20,437 nt of DNA, taken from assembly GCA_964484515.1 (NCBI GenBank), contig CAZAGT010000045.1, positions 1 through 20,437 of the forward strand. The letters run 5' to 3'. How positions within the stretch are numbered: the stretch's first letter is position 1; every line of letters starts with the position of its first letter. Below, in pieces: positions 5,558 to 13,034 of the stretch. Made by a program: the position numbers and the translations under genes. A model generated the notes under the pieces. It did no database searches. It had not been told where the DNA came from and saw nothing but the letters and a program-made list of their open reading frames with translations. Source of the stretch: CAZAGT01 sp964484515. Lineage in GTDB: Bacteria; Desulfobacterota; DSM-4660; Desulfatiglandales; HGW-15.

Positions 5558-8269
5558 ATGGGCAACCGGAATCCTTCTCGACGCCGAATGGCAGGCCGGC
5601 CATACCCAAAGAAACGGGCCTTCAACTCTGAACCACGAATGTATGCCAATCCCCGGCTGGATCCACGGCTTAGGAACGCCATCAAGAGGATCGGCATACC
5701 CAAGCCGGTCCCCTTCAAGCCGGACCCGTTTCAGCTTCAGGCGCTGGATGCCGTAACCGAAGGGGATGTCCTTGTCAGCGCGCCCACCGGATCCGGCAAG
5801 ACCTGGATAGCCTCCCAAGCGATTTCGGCCGTTCTCTCCCAGGGCCGAAGATCCTGGTACGCTTCACCCCTCAAGGCCCTATCCAATTCCATTTATCTGC
5901 AATTCCGCCGTGAATTTGGGGCTGAACATTGCGGCATCTTAACGGGTGATCGCAAAGAAAACCCAACTGCCCCGATTATCGTCGGCACGACGGAGATCCT
6001 GCGCAATCAACTTTATGATGCCATGCAGACCGGTGCCACGATCGGGGCAGACCTTGTCATCCTCGACGAGGTTCACTATCTGAGTGATCCTGACCGCGGG
6101 GTGGTATGGGAGGAGGTTCTCATATACCTACCGGTCAGGGTTCGACTCTTACTGCTTTCCGCCACGATCTCCAATGCTGAAGAGATCGCGTCCTGGCTTG
6201 AGGAGATTCGTGGCCAACCGACACGAGTCATTCGCGCCACCGAAAGACCCGTTCCCTTGGAGACCCTTTTTCTATTCCCCGATGGCCTCCTGTCGCCATT
6301 GGGCGGCAGAAAAGGCCTGGCGCCCCGGGTTAAGAAGTTCGAGTCATCACCCTCCGCGAGGGCCGGGAGGGGGTTTCGATCACCGGCCTTTGGTGAAATC
6401 ATAAAGATTTTGCGCGAGTTCGATCTCCTTCCAGCCATATTTTTTCTCAAGTCGAGGGCGGACTGCGACAAGGCCCTCCGGTCCTGCTCTCGAACGGTGA
6501 AGGCTCGCAAGAGCAAGGAAGAAATGAAAAAGCTGCTGGCGCCGTTTCTAATGACTTATCCCTACCTTGAGCACCATCGCCAGCTGAGAGCGCTACTGGA
6601 TTCAGGGGTGGGTTCCCATCATGCGGGTCAGCTACCTTTCTGGAAGGTCTTGATTGAAAGACTTATGACCAATGGTTACCTGGAGGCCATTTTTTCAACC
6701 TCAACCGTAGCCGCAGGCGTGAACTTTCCTGCTCGTACCGTGGTCTTGCTTCAAAGTGACCGTTTTAACGGCCACGAGTTCGCTAATCTGACGGCTACGG
6801 ACCTTCATCAGATGACGGGGAGGGCCGGCAGGAGAGGCAAAGACAATATCGGGTTCGCGCTTGTCGTTCCCGGTCTCCATCAAGACGCTCAGCTCATCTA
6901 TGAACTGAAGGACTCACCACCAGAACCGCTTGTAAGTCAGATCCATATCAATTTTTCGATGACATTGAATCTCTTGTTGTCTCAGCGACCAATTGAGGTA
7001 AAGGATCTTCTTGACCGGTCATTCGCTTCTTTCCAGAACATGCGATCGAGATCAGAGCTTCAAGTGCGCTGGGATCGTATGTTGGAAGACCTAAAGAAGG
7101 CAATGCCGAAAGGGAAATGCGGTCCGGGCGATCCGTATATCATCGTTGAGAACATTCAGAGTAGGACGAGGCGGGAGCGGAAGGCGCGCCTGAGGGCCGA
7201 TGCGATTCGGAGGACCAAAAGGGCCGACATCTATCGAAAGTACTTAGAACCTGGTCGGCTTTTTCAGCACAAGGACAAGGGTATCTACGTCGCGTTTGAG
7301 ACGCATTTGGATCGCGATCAGCCGGCATGTAGGGCTCATAGACTTGGCAGGGCCCTGAGAGCGAAGAAGGGCAGGATTCAGCTAAAGAACGTTCCGCTCG
7401 ATCGCATTAGAGGAGTCTTCGACACGTGCTTGGACCTCCCGGCGGATGCCTCGTTGGGGCATCTGCAACAACTATTTGACGACGTCCAGGTGCAGAATCT
7501 TGGGGCGCTTGAGATCCCTGCCCCTGAGGAAGAAACCCGAACTGTCTGCACGGGCGGTTCGAGCGTTATGGCGGCGACCTGCACCGGTTGCGAGCACCTT
7601 GAGACCTGTCACCTCTTGAAGAAGAAGGGCGTGAAACGTGCGCTTGAGGAGTTTAAACGCCTCGAGCCGCACATCGAAGGCATCAGAGGAGGCCTGTGGC
7701 TTAGCTTTCAGCGTCATGTGAGATTTTTGAGAGAAACAGATTTCGTGACCGCCGATGATCAATTGACTGCGGACGGGCACTGGGCCTCCAAGCTGCGGGT
7801 GGATCAACCGCTCCTGATTGCCGAAGCCATCCGCAGGGGTGTGCTTCAAGGGCAATCTCCCGAGATCCTGGCGGGAAGCATCGCTCCATTTGTCTGGGAT
7901 CGAATCCAGGAGGTGGAGCTTGGGAGGGAGAGCCCGGCTAGCCTGCGTGACATGGAAGCGGTCTTTGACGCGATCCTGGGAGCGATAGGAGAGATTGGAG
8001 GGCTGAAGACTATCAGGGGGTTTGAGAGTCCACCGATCCAATTTTGGCCCGCGGCGGCGCTGTTCCTGTGGGCCAAGGGTATCGGATGGGAGAGGCTATT
8101 ATCATTTACGCCGGTCGACGAGGGCGATATGGCCTCGCTTATCGCGAGAACGATCGACCACTTGCGGCAAGTGCGAAATCTGATGGAATCCCATCCAGAG
8201 TTAGCTGCCACGGCTGCTGCGTCAATTGACCTTCTGTTCCGGGAACCGGTCGTTGTAGATGAAACTTGA
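5558..8269 (+). CDS. Ski2/Mtr4-like DEVH-box helicase with DSHCT-like C-terminus
   Basis: A 903-residue superfamily 2 helicase of the Ski2-like group, most likely acting on RNA. Motifs in order: motif I APTGSGKT (75-82), motif II DEVH (170-173), motif III SAT (201-203), motif V STSTVAAGVNFPART (380-394) and motif VI QMTGRAGRRG (418-427). The C-terminal part (about 690-890) resembles the DSHCT domain of Mtr4, Ski2 and bacterial HelY. Before it lies a cysteine group, C664, C675, C678 and C684, which may bind a metal. Bacterial members are far less well understood than the eukaryotic exosome helicases; a role in RNA turnover or rRNA maturation is inferred from the family. The start is uncertain: the ATG at 5558 has no good ribosome-binding site, ATG codons at 5588 and 5639 are in frame, and the helicase core begins only near residue 50. 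Confidence 0.9.
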   Translation: MGNRNPSRRRMAGRPYPKKRAFNSEPRMYANPRLDPRLRNAIKRIGIPKPVPFKPDPFQLQALDAVTEGDVLVSAPTGSGKTWIASQAISAVLSQGRRSWYASPLKALSNSIYLQFRREFGAEHCGILTGDRKENPTAPIIVGTTEILRNQLYDAMQTGATIGADLVILDEVHYLSDPDRGVVWEEVLIYLPVRVRLLLLSATISNAEEIASWLEEIRGQPTRVIRATERPVPLETLFLFPDGLLSPLGGRKGLAPRVKKFESSPSARAGRGFRSPAFGEIIKILREFDLLPAIFFLKSRADCDKALRSCSRTVKARKSKEEMKKLLAPFLMTYPYLEHHRQLRALLDSGVGSHHAGQLPFWKVLIERLMTNGYLEAIFSTSTVAAGVNFPARTVVLLQSDRFNGHEFANLTATDLHQMTGRAGRRGKDNIGFALVVPGLHQDAQLIYELKDSPPEPLVSQIHINFSMTLNLLLSQRPIEVKDLLDRSFASFQNMRSRSELQVRWDRMLEDLKKAMPKGKCGPGDPYIIVENIQSRTRRERKARLRADAIRRTKRADIYRKYLEPGRLFQHKDKGIYVAFETHLDRDQPACRAHRLGRALRAKKGRIQLKNVPLDRIRGVFDTCLDLPADASLGHLQQLFDDVQVQNLGALEIPAPEEETRTVCTGGSSVMAATCTGCEHLETCHLLKKKGVKRALEEFKRLEPHIEGIRGGLWLSFQRHVRFLRETDFVTADDQLTADGHWASKLRVDQPLLIAEAIRRGVLQGQSPEILAGSIAPFVWDRIQEVELGRESPASLRDMEAVFDAILGAIGEIGGLKTIRGFESPPIQFWPAAALFLWAKGIGWERLLSFTPVDEGDMASLIARTIDHLRQVRNLMESHPELAATAAASIDLLFREPVVVDET

Positions 8270-8375
8270 TAAGCAAGTGGTGTGAAGCAGCCGGGTGAAC
8301 ACGCGCTGAAGAACTGAAAATGACCAATTCAAGCACCATTTCGTCAAGTTTCCCGGTCGATCAAGTTGGCTGCTT
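8261..8375 (+). other. Interleaved inverted repeats, possible pseudoknot
   Basis: Two perfect inverted repeats alternate in the order A-B-A'-B'. A is GAAACTTGA (8261-8269, covering the helicase stop codon) with TCAAGTTTC (8344-8352). B is AAGCAGCC (8285-8292) with GGCTGCTT (8368-8375). This order cannot form two nested hairpins; it would form a pseudoknot or two alternative folds. It fills the 130-base gap before the DUF123 nuclease gene. With loops this long, chance is a real possibility. Confidence 0.3.
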
Positions 8376-8399
8376 TCAGGCCAGCGGCGGGGATGACAT

Positions 8400-8945
8400 A
8401 TGACCATACGCACCGTTTTTCGGAAGGTTCACGAGATACAATTCCCTCGAGTGCGTGGCACTTACATTTTAATTCTGAGGCTCGACCGGAGGCGTACATT
8501 GCAGATCGGGCGCTTGGGACGATTTCGATTCCCGGCCGGCTACTTTGCCTACGTGGGTAGCGCACTCGGCCGTGGAGGACTCGGGGGACGCCTAAAGCAC
8601 CACCTCAACCCTTTCGCTCCGAGCCGCTGGCATATTGACGCCTTGCGCAAGGTGGCCCACCTCGATCAGGTATGGCTGGCAAGGGGTGAGGAGATCCAAG
8701 AACATTTATGGGCCGCACTTCTCCATGAATCCATGAACGGGGAGGTACCAGCGAAAGGGTTTGGTTCATCCGACTGTCGCTGCTTGGCCCACCTATTCCG
8801 CTTCCAGGAATGCCCTTCCTGGGATCTTTTTCGCGGGCTTGTTCTGCATCCTCCTCCGACGAGCCCTTCGGAGTTGAAATCCGGGCCGGACGTTGACAAG
8901 GATGAGGAAAGCATGGCACGGCTGTTCCTCGAACGGGAGGTGTAG
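8400..8945 (+). CDS. Stand-alone DUF123 nuclease-like protein (GIY-YIG-like)
   Basis: A 181-residue protein of the DUF123 family, a GIY-YIG-related nuclease fold best known as a domain joined to endonuclease III in archaea. The family pattern is complete: GTYIL (20-24), FPAGYFAYVGSALG (44-57) in place of the GIY-YIG strand pair, the arginine in GGRLKHHLN (61-69), WHIDALR (77-83), and the C-terminal GFGSSDCRCLAHLF (120-133). Residues 150-181 form an acidic low-complexity tail. A GGGG precedes the ATG at 8400. The substrate is unknown; a role in DNA or RNA cleavage is inferred from the fold. It follows the Ski2-like helicase by 130 bases on the same strand and may be co-transcribed with it. Confidence 0.83.
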   Translation: MTIRTVFRKVHEIQFPRVRGTYILILRLDRRRTLQIGRLGRFRFPAGYFAYVGSALGRGGLGGRLKHHLNPFAPSRWHIDALRKVAHLDQVWLARGEEIQEHLWAALLHESMNGEVPAKGFGSSDCRCLAHLFRFQECPSWDLFRGLVLHPPPTSPSELKSGPDVDKDEESMARLFLEREV

Positions 8946-8996
8946 CCGAATCGACGGGTAGACTTGATACACAGAAAGGAGGGCTCCGCAAAAAGC

Positions 8997-9281
8997 CTAG
9001 TCTACTGTAATCCGCCCCTTATTCGCTTCAAAGGTCTTGGTGCCGATCCCCTTGACGTTTGTTATGTCTGCTGGGGATTTGAAGGGACCGTGGGTTTCTC
9101 GATACTCGATGATCCGCTCAGCATAACTGGGCCCGATCCCCTTGAGTTGAGCTATCTCCTCGGCTGAAGCTAGGTTGATGTTGATCTTCGACGCGTCCTC
9201 CTGGGCCCAAACCGTCGGAACAGAACCAAGAAGCAGAGCACCTATCAGACACAAAACCAGAAACATTCTCCTGTATCGCAT
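8997..9281 (-). CDS. Secreted ComEA-like helix-hairpin-helix protein
   Basis: A 94-residue protein with an N-terminal signal peptide (MRYRRMFLVLCLIGALLLGSV, cleavage probably after VWA, residue 26) followed by two helix-hairpin-helix units: INLASAEEIAQLKGIGPSYAERIIEYR and FKSPADITNVKGIGTKTFEANK. This is the ComEA DNA-binding domain without the membrane anchor of Bacillus ComEA. Such small periplasmic proteins bind double-stranded DNA in natural uptake, and they also occur widely in bacteria not known to be competent. The start is firm: AAGGAGGT lies directly upstream of the ATG. The gene is convergent with the DUF123 nuclease gene, with only 51 bases between their ends and no clear terminator. 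Confidence 0.87.
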   Translation of the reverse strand: MRYRRMFLVLCLIGALLLGSVPTVWAQEDASKININLASAEEIAQLKGIGPSYAERIIEYRETHGPFKSPADITNVKGIGTKTFEANKGRITVD

Positions 9282-9828
9282 AACGGACCTCCTTATGGTG
9301 GAGCCCCCCTTTCTGCCTCAGAGAATCAATCGTATCACTCAACAAGTGACACTCTTCTCGCTTTCAAATCTGCCGCGGGCCGACAAGCATGGTCCCTTTC
9401 GGCCCACACGTTTGTCGCCGGCGTGAATGCCTTGGAGTTGCCCGGAGCGTATCTCGGATGCGGTGGGCAGGGTGCTTAAGGCTCCTATCAATTAGTATGC
9501 CAGGGATCGTTGCCGCCCCACTTCTCTTAGAGGAAGCGCTAAAATGGGACGACGCGGATGCGCGCAGAGCCCCGTCGGCTGCGGAACCAGACAGGTTTCT
9601 GACCCTTCCGTCCACATCGGCTGACCTCAGGCCTAAAGGGAGATAGCAGTAGTGAATTCCAAGGAATGATCATGAAAACGCACAGAAATCCGTGCGGAGA
9701 TGCACAAATCCGATTGCCGTGAAGGGTGACTTCAAAGTTCCTGCCGAATGTGATATGACGCGATCAACTGGGAAGATAGGCAACCGCCAAGTGGAGTCGG
9801 CGCAAAATCTTCGCCTGGAGATACGAAC
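9282..9828. other. 547-base gap without a recognisable gene
   Basis: This divergent gap separates the comEA-like gene (minus) from the DUF1786 gene (plus) and must hold both promoters, but I could not find a convincing -35/-10 pair on either strand. Small open frames at 9364-9615 (minus) and 9389-9646 (plus) overlap each other, lack ribosome-binding sites and look arginine- and proline-rich, so I do not call them. Weak inverted repeats are TCACT/AGTGA (9335-9349), a GACAA/TTGTC pair around 9380-9415 and CGCAC/GTGCG (9679-9696). Nothing here is supported beyond that. Confidence 0.5.
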
Positions 9829-10905
9829 ATGAGTACCTATTTGATCCTGGACATCGGCGCCGGAACGTTGGACATGCTCTACTACGATGATGAGCGCGGT
9901 GTGCACTACAAGGCTGTCGTAAAGTCTCCGGTGAAACGGTTGGCTGAAGAGATTGCAGATCTTCGGGGCCCCATCCTAGTCACGGGTAAGGAGATGGGCG
10001 GCGGCGAGATTAGCGGAGTGTTGCGTAAAAGGGTAGATCAGGCTGAGGTCATCATGTCGAGATCGTCGGCTGCCACGCTTCATCACGACCTGGAAAGGGT
10101 TACCTCCATGGGCATTCGAGTGATTGACGATCTCGAAGCCGAGAAATTGAAAGCAGACCGAGCACACACCGACTTCAATATCGGCGATATCGAATTGGAA
10201 CGGATCAGATCGATTCTGAAAGGTTTCGGAGTTCCCTTTTCCTTCGATTTTGTCGGGATCTGCGCCCAGGACCACGGGGTGCCGCCCAAGGGCGTATCTC
10301 ATCTCGATTTTCGACACCAGATTTTCAGAGATCGCTTGGATCGGGACCCCTTGCCCCATTCACTCTTGTACCGCGCAGGGAACGTCCCACCCGTCTTCAC
10401 CCGTCTGCAGGCAATAGCTGATACCGCCAAGGCCTTACCCACCCCGGAGCTATTTGTCATGGATAGCGGCATGGCCGCGATCTTGGGTGCATCCCTGGAT
10501 CCGCACGCCCGGCAGAGGAGGCGCAAACTGCTGCTGGATGTGGCAACCTCCCACACCATTGGTGCAGCCATGGAGGGCGAAAAGATCGCGGGATTCTTTG
10601 AATACCATACGAAGGATATCACGCTCGTTCGCTTGGAGCAGTTGCTGCGGGACCTTGCGGACGGAGGTTTGGAGCATCGTCAGATCCTGGTTGAGGGGGG
10701 GCACGGGGCCTATATTCGCTCTTCGTACGGCTTCAGGGCCGTGGAAACCATCGTCGTGACCGGCCCCCGTAGAAACCTGATAAAAGACTCAAGCCTGCCG
10801 CTCCAGCTTGGGGCTCCTTTGGGAGATAACATGATGACCGGAGCCGTAGGGGTCTTAGAGGCGATCAGGCGATGTAAGGACCTCCCACCGTTGGCCTATC
10901 TGTAA
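9829..10905 (+). CDS. DUF1786 family protein, actin-fold ATPase-like
   Basis: A 358-residue cytoplasmic protein that fits the DUF1786 family, whose Pfam title mentions pyruvate formate-lyase activating enzyme. I do not trust that name here: there is no CxxxCxxC radical SAM motif. The N-terminus reads LILDIGAGTLDMLYYD (5-20), the phosphate-1 pattern of actin/Hsp70/sugar-kinase ATPases (DxGxGTxD). A second glycine-rich strand LLLDVATSHTIGAAM lies near 235-250, and EGGHGAY and GAPLGDNMMTGAVG follow, compatible with the remaining nucleotide-site loops. A TGGAG lies 8 bases before the ATG. The family occurs in archaea and anaerobic bacteria; its function is unknown to me. A possible partner is the small CxxC protein downstream. 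Confidence 0.75.
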   Translation: MSTYLILDIGAGTLDMLYYDDERGVHYKAVVKSPVKRLAEEIADLRGPILVTGKEMGGGEISGVLRKRVDQAEVIMSRSSAATLHHDLERVTSMGIRVIDDLEAEKLKADRAHTDFNIGDIELERIRSILKGFGVPFSFDFVGICAQDHGVPPKGVSHLDFRHQIFRDRLDRDPLPHSLLYRAGNVPPVFTRLQAIADTAKALPTPELFVMDSGMAAILGASLDPHARQRRRKLLLDVATSHTIGAAMEGEKIAGFFEYHTKDITLVRLEQLLRDLADGGLEHRQILVEGGHGAYIRSSYGFRAVETIVVTGPRRNLIKDSSLPLQLGAPLGDNMMTGAVGVLEAIRRCKDLPPLAYL

Positions 10906-11017
10906 CCTTCGACGGGTTCCCGACAGCAAAAAAGTTGCATAAAGAAGATGGACAAGATAGAAGTAAACATCTAACGCACTTTCTTCTGGAGGGCCAACCC
11001 CGAGAGAGGAGATCTGA

Positions 11018-11239
11018 ATGGAGTTCATCGATCAATATGTGGAATGCGACGAATGCCACAATCGGGATTTCAAGCCCATTTATAGGTTCTCAATCCGGTG
11101 CCATGGCGTGAATTTTTCCGATGAGCTCATCTATGATGAAATGAAAGTCGAGACATATCAGTGTGCGAAATGCGATAAGACCTTTACGAGAGAGGAGATG
11201 AAGAAGAGAATTGACGAGCTAAAATCGAGACCCAAATAG
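11018..11239 (+). CDS. Small two-CxxC zinc-ribbon-like protein
   Basis: A 73-residue protein with two CxxC knuckles, CDEC (residues 10-13) and CAKC (47-50), spaced like a small zinc ribbon, with a further cysteine at 29. The C-terminus is a charged helix (REEMKKRIDELKSRPK). A good GAGGAG ribosome-binding site precedes the ATG by about 6 bases, which supports it as a real gene despite its length. It lies 112 bases after the DUF1786 gene on the same strand, so they may share a transcript. I do not recognise the family; protein or nucleic-acid binding is only a guess from the zinc ribbon. Confidence 0.75.
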   Translation: MEFIDQYVECDECHNRDFKPIYRFSIRCHGVNFSDELIYDEMKVETYQCAKCDKTFTREEMKKRIDELKSRPK

Positions 11240-11253
11240 GTTCGAGCGTGGTG

Positions 11254-11297
11254 GCGGCGCCGATCGATGTCTTGGCCATGTAGATCGGTTGCGCCGC
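11254..11297. other. Strong stem-loop between convergent genes
   Basis: GCGGCGC-CGATC (11254-11265) pairs with GATCG-GTT-GCGCCGC (11283-11297), a 12-bp stem with one 3-base bulge and a 17-base loop. It fills the 64-base gap between the convergent CxxC-protein and FHA genes. No T-tract follows on either strand, so it is not a classical terminator, but the position suggests transcript-end formation for one or both genes. Confidence 0.5.
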
Positions 11298-11303
11298 TTC
11301 GCC

Positions 11304-12029
11304 TTACGTCGACTCCTTTACCTCCCGCTCGTAAAACTGGAACTTAAAAGATCCCACCTCAATGGTATCGAAATCCTTGAGCGGAATATAGTCCTTTATG
11401 ACCTCCCCATTGACCCGCAGTTTTGTCACACCGCCGGCATTGGAAATCGTATAACCGGATGGTCGTCGGCTGATCGTTGCAGCCGTTCCCGCCATGAAGA
11501 AACCTTTGAGTTTTATCTCCGAAGAATCCGCCTTGCCGATCTTCGTCAGCTTCTTCGTCAACTCGATGTCTTCCAGACCGGAGCCGTCGATATAGCTTAA
11601 GACTCCCAGCTTCTTGGGGCGTTTTTGGGGCACGACCTCGATTTTCTGCTTAGAAAGCAACTCCCTCTGTTTGGCGGTATCCAACATCATGGTCTTGTCG
11701 AGATCGAGTTGCTTCTTTTCTTCCTCGGCATCTTCCTTTTGCTCCGTCGCCACGAAAAGAATGGCGTGCTTCCCGATGATGACGTCGTCTCCGTGGGCAA
11801 GCTTGTGAGTCACGACCTTTTGGTCTTTCACAAAGGTGCCGTTTGTGCTTTGGAGATCGGTCAGGATATAATCACTTCCGGTCTTATCGATCCGGGCGTG
11901 GTACCCGGAAACCGCCAGGTTGTCGATGACAATGGTATTGTCGGCATTGCGGCCGATCGTGACGCTTTCTTTTAGGAAGGGATACTCTTTGATCACTTGA
12001 TCGTTAAATGTTAGGACCAGTCTGGGCAT
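11304..12029 (-). CDS. Double-FHA-domain phosphothreonine-binding protein
   Basis: A 241-residue cytoplasmic protein with two forkhead-associated domains. The first (about 2-98) has all key elements: ESVTIGRNADNTIVI, VSGYHARI and LQSTNGTFV. The second (about 148-235) keeps the beta-sandwich pattern (TKIGKADSSEIKL, ISNAGGVTKLRVNGEVI) but lacks the GR, SxxH and NGT residues, so it probably does not bind phosphothreonine. The acidic and lysine-rich linker (98-145) contains DLDKTMMLDT, a candidate phosphorylation site. The start is the ATG at 12029, with GAGAGGGG 8 bases upstream; a GTG at 12047 is in frame but overlaps that site. It is the last gene of the kinase-phosphatase-FHA operon and is probably the reader or substrate of the kinase, as GarA and OdhI are for actinobacterial kinases. 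Confidence 0.88.
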   Translation of the reverse strand: MPRLVLTFNDQVIKEYPFLKESVTIGRNADNTIVIDNLAVSGYHARIDKTGSDYILTDLQSTNGTFVKDQKVVTHKLAHGDDVIIGKHAILFVATEQKEDAEEEKKQLDLDKTMMLDTAKQRELLSKQKIEVVPQKRPKKLGVLSYIDGSGLEDIELTKKLTKIGKADSSEIKLKGFFMAGTAATISRRPSGYTISNAGGVTKLRVNGEVIKDYIPLKDFDTIEVGSFKFQFYEREVKEST

Positions 12030-12112
12030 GTCGTTTTCCCCTCTCACCCTTTAAGATTTTGCCTCAACTCATTATGTCAGATAGCGAACGGCTGCCGCTC
12101 GTCAGTTCCTTC

Positions 12113-12976
12113 TCACGGCTTGAATTTTCTTACTGCCTTGTTTACGCCGGTTAAGGTGTCGGCCAGAAGGAGACCCACCTTTTTCATGGGCCCTTCGCTC
12201 GGCCTTTTGAAATCCTCGAGAAATACGGAAACCACCGTGGTGTTATCGTGGGCACCCCTCTGCGTGACCATTTCAACGAAACGGTGGCATAATTTCTCAG
12301 GTTCCTGCTCCTCTTCGGCGAGTGCCTGGATCTCTTCGTCGGCCACGAGGTCGGTCAGGCCGTCGGAGCACAATATATAGCGGTCATCCTCAGAGGGCTC
12401 CAGCTCAAAAATATCGGGGTCCACATGCTCAGCCGAACCTAGGTTTCGAGTCAGGACGTGTTTGAGCGGAGAGTTCTCCGCTTCCTCGGCCGACATGATA
12501 CCCATGTCGACCTGTTCAGCAACGATCGTATGATCTTTGGACAGCCTCTCGATATGACCGTTGCGTAACATGTAAATACGACTATCGCCGACGTTGGCGG
12601 CAACGACCAGGGTAGGGCTTACCGACAGAACGACTGCGGTGGTCCCCATACCATGATACTGCTCATTCTCGAGGGCCAATTCATAGACCACCCTATTGGC
12701 CAATCGAATACTACTGAGAATATAGTTGCCCCTTGCGGTAAGGGAACTGTCTGGATTGCCGAATAGCTCCTCCTCCGGCGTCTGCTCGTCCACCCATTTA
12801 AGCAGGCTCTTATTGATCATCTCCACGGCGATTCGACTTGCGACTTCTCCGGCCAAGTGGCCTCCCATACCATCCGCAACGATGTAGAGACCCATGGCAT
12901 CGTCCGTGGAGAAAAAGTCTTCATTCCCCTCCCTTTTCAGCCCCACATCAGATATACCCGATGCCCTGATCAGCAA
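12113..12976 (-). CDS. PP2C-type Ser/Thr protein phosphatase
   Basis: A 287-residue metal-dependent (PPM/PP2C) phosphatase. Conserved motifs are SDVGLKREGNEDFF (9-22, with metal ligand D20), VADGMGGHLAGEVAS (33-47, D35/G36), GMGTTAVVL, VANVGDSRIYML, SKDHTIVAEQV, LCSDGLTDLV and GAHDNTTVV, so all metal-binding aspartates appear present. A basic tail after about residue 255 (KKVGLLLADTL...VRKFKP) has no clear counterpart in minimal PP2Cs. The start is TTG at 12976: a GGAG lies 6 bases upstream and the N-terminus then begins at the usual place. It lies 57 bases behind the kinase gene and 83 bases before the FHA gene. The expected role is to reverse phosphorylation by the neighbouring kinase. Confidence 0.92.
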   Translation of the reverse strand: MLIRASGISDVGLKREGNEDFFSTDDAMGLYIVADGMGGHLAGEVASRIAVEMINKSLLKWVDEQTPEEELFGNPDSSLTARGNYILSSIRLANRVVYELALENEQYHGMGTTAVVLSVSPTLVVAANVGDSRIYMLRNGHIERLSKDHTIVAEQVDMGIMSAEEAENSPLKHVLTRNLGSAEHVDPDIFELEPSEDDRYILCSDGLTDLVADEEIQALAEEEQEPEKLCHRFVEMVTQRGAHDNTTVVSVFLEDFKRPSEGPMKKVGLLLADTLTGVNKAVRKFKP

Positions 12977-13034
12977 AACGACTCCAATCTTAACAGGTTT
13001 CCTTCAAGCCGAGTCCGGAGAGAATGCAAACCCC

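Noticed and set aside
7472..8041. 189-codon antisense frame over the helicase gene
   Set aside because: Lies wholly within the helicase coding region on the opposite strand, and its translation resembles nothing known.
9364..9646. Two overlapping small frames in the 547-base gap
   Set aside because: They oppose each other, lack ribosome-binding sites and have compositions typical of GC-rich non-coding sequence.
9829..10905. Pyruvate formate-lyase activating enzyme, as the Pfam family title suggests
   Set aside because: No radical SAM cysteine motif is present; the sequence instead has an actin-fold phosphate motif.
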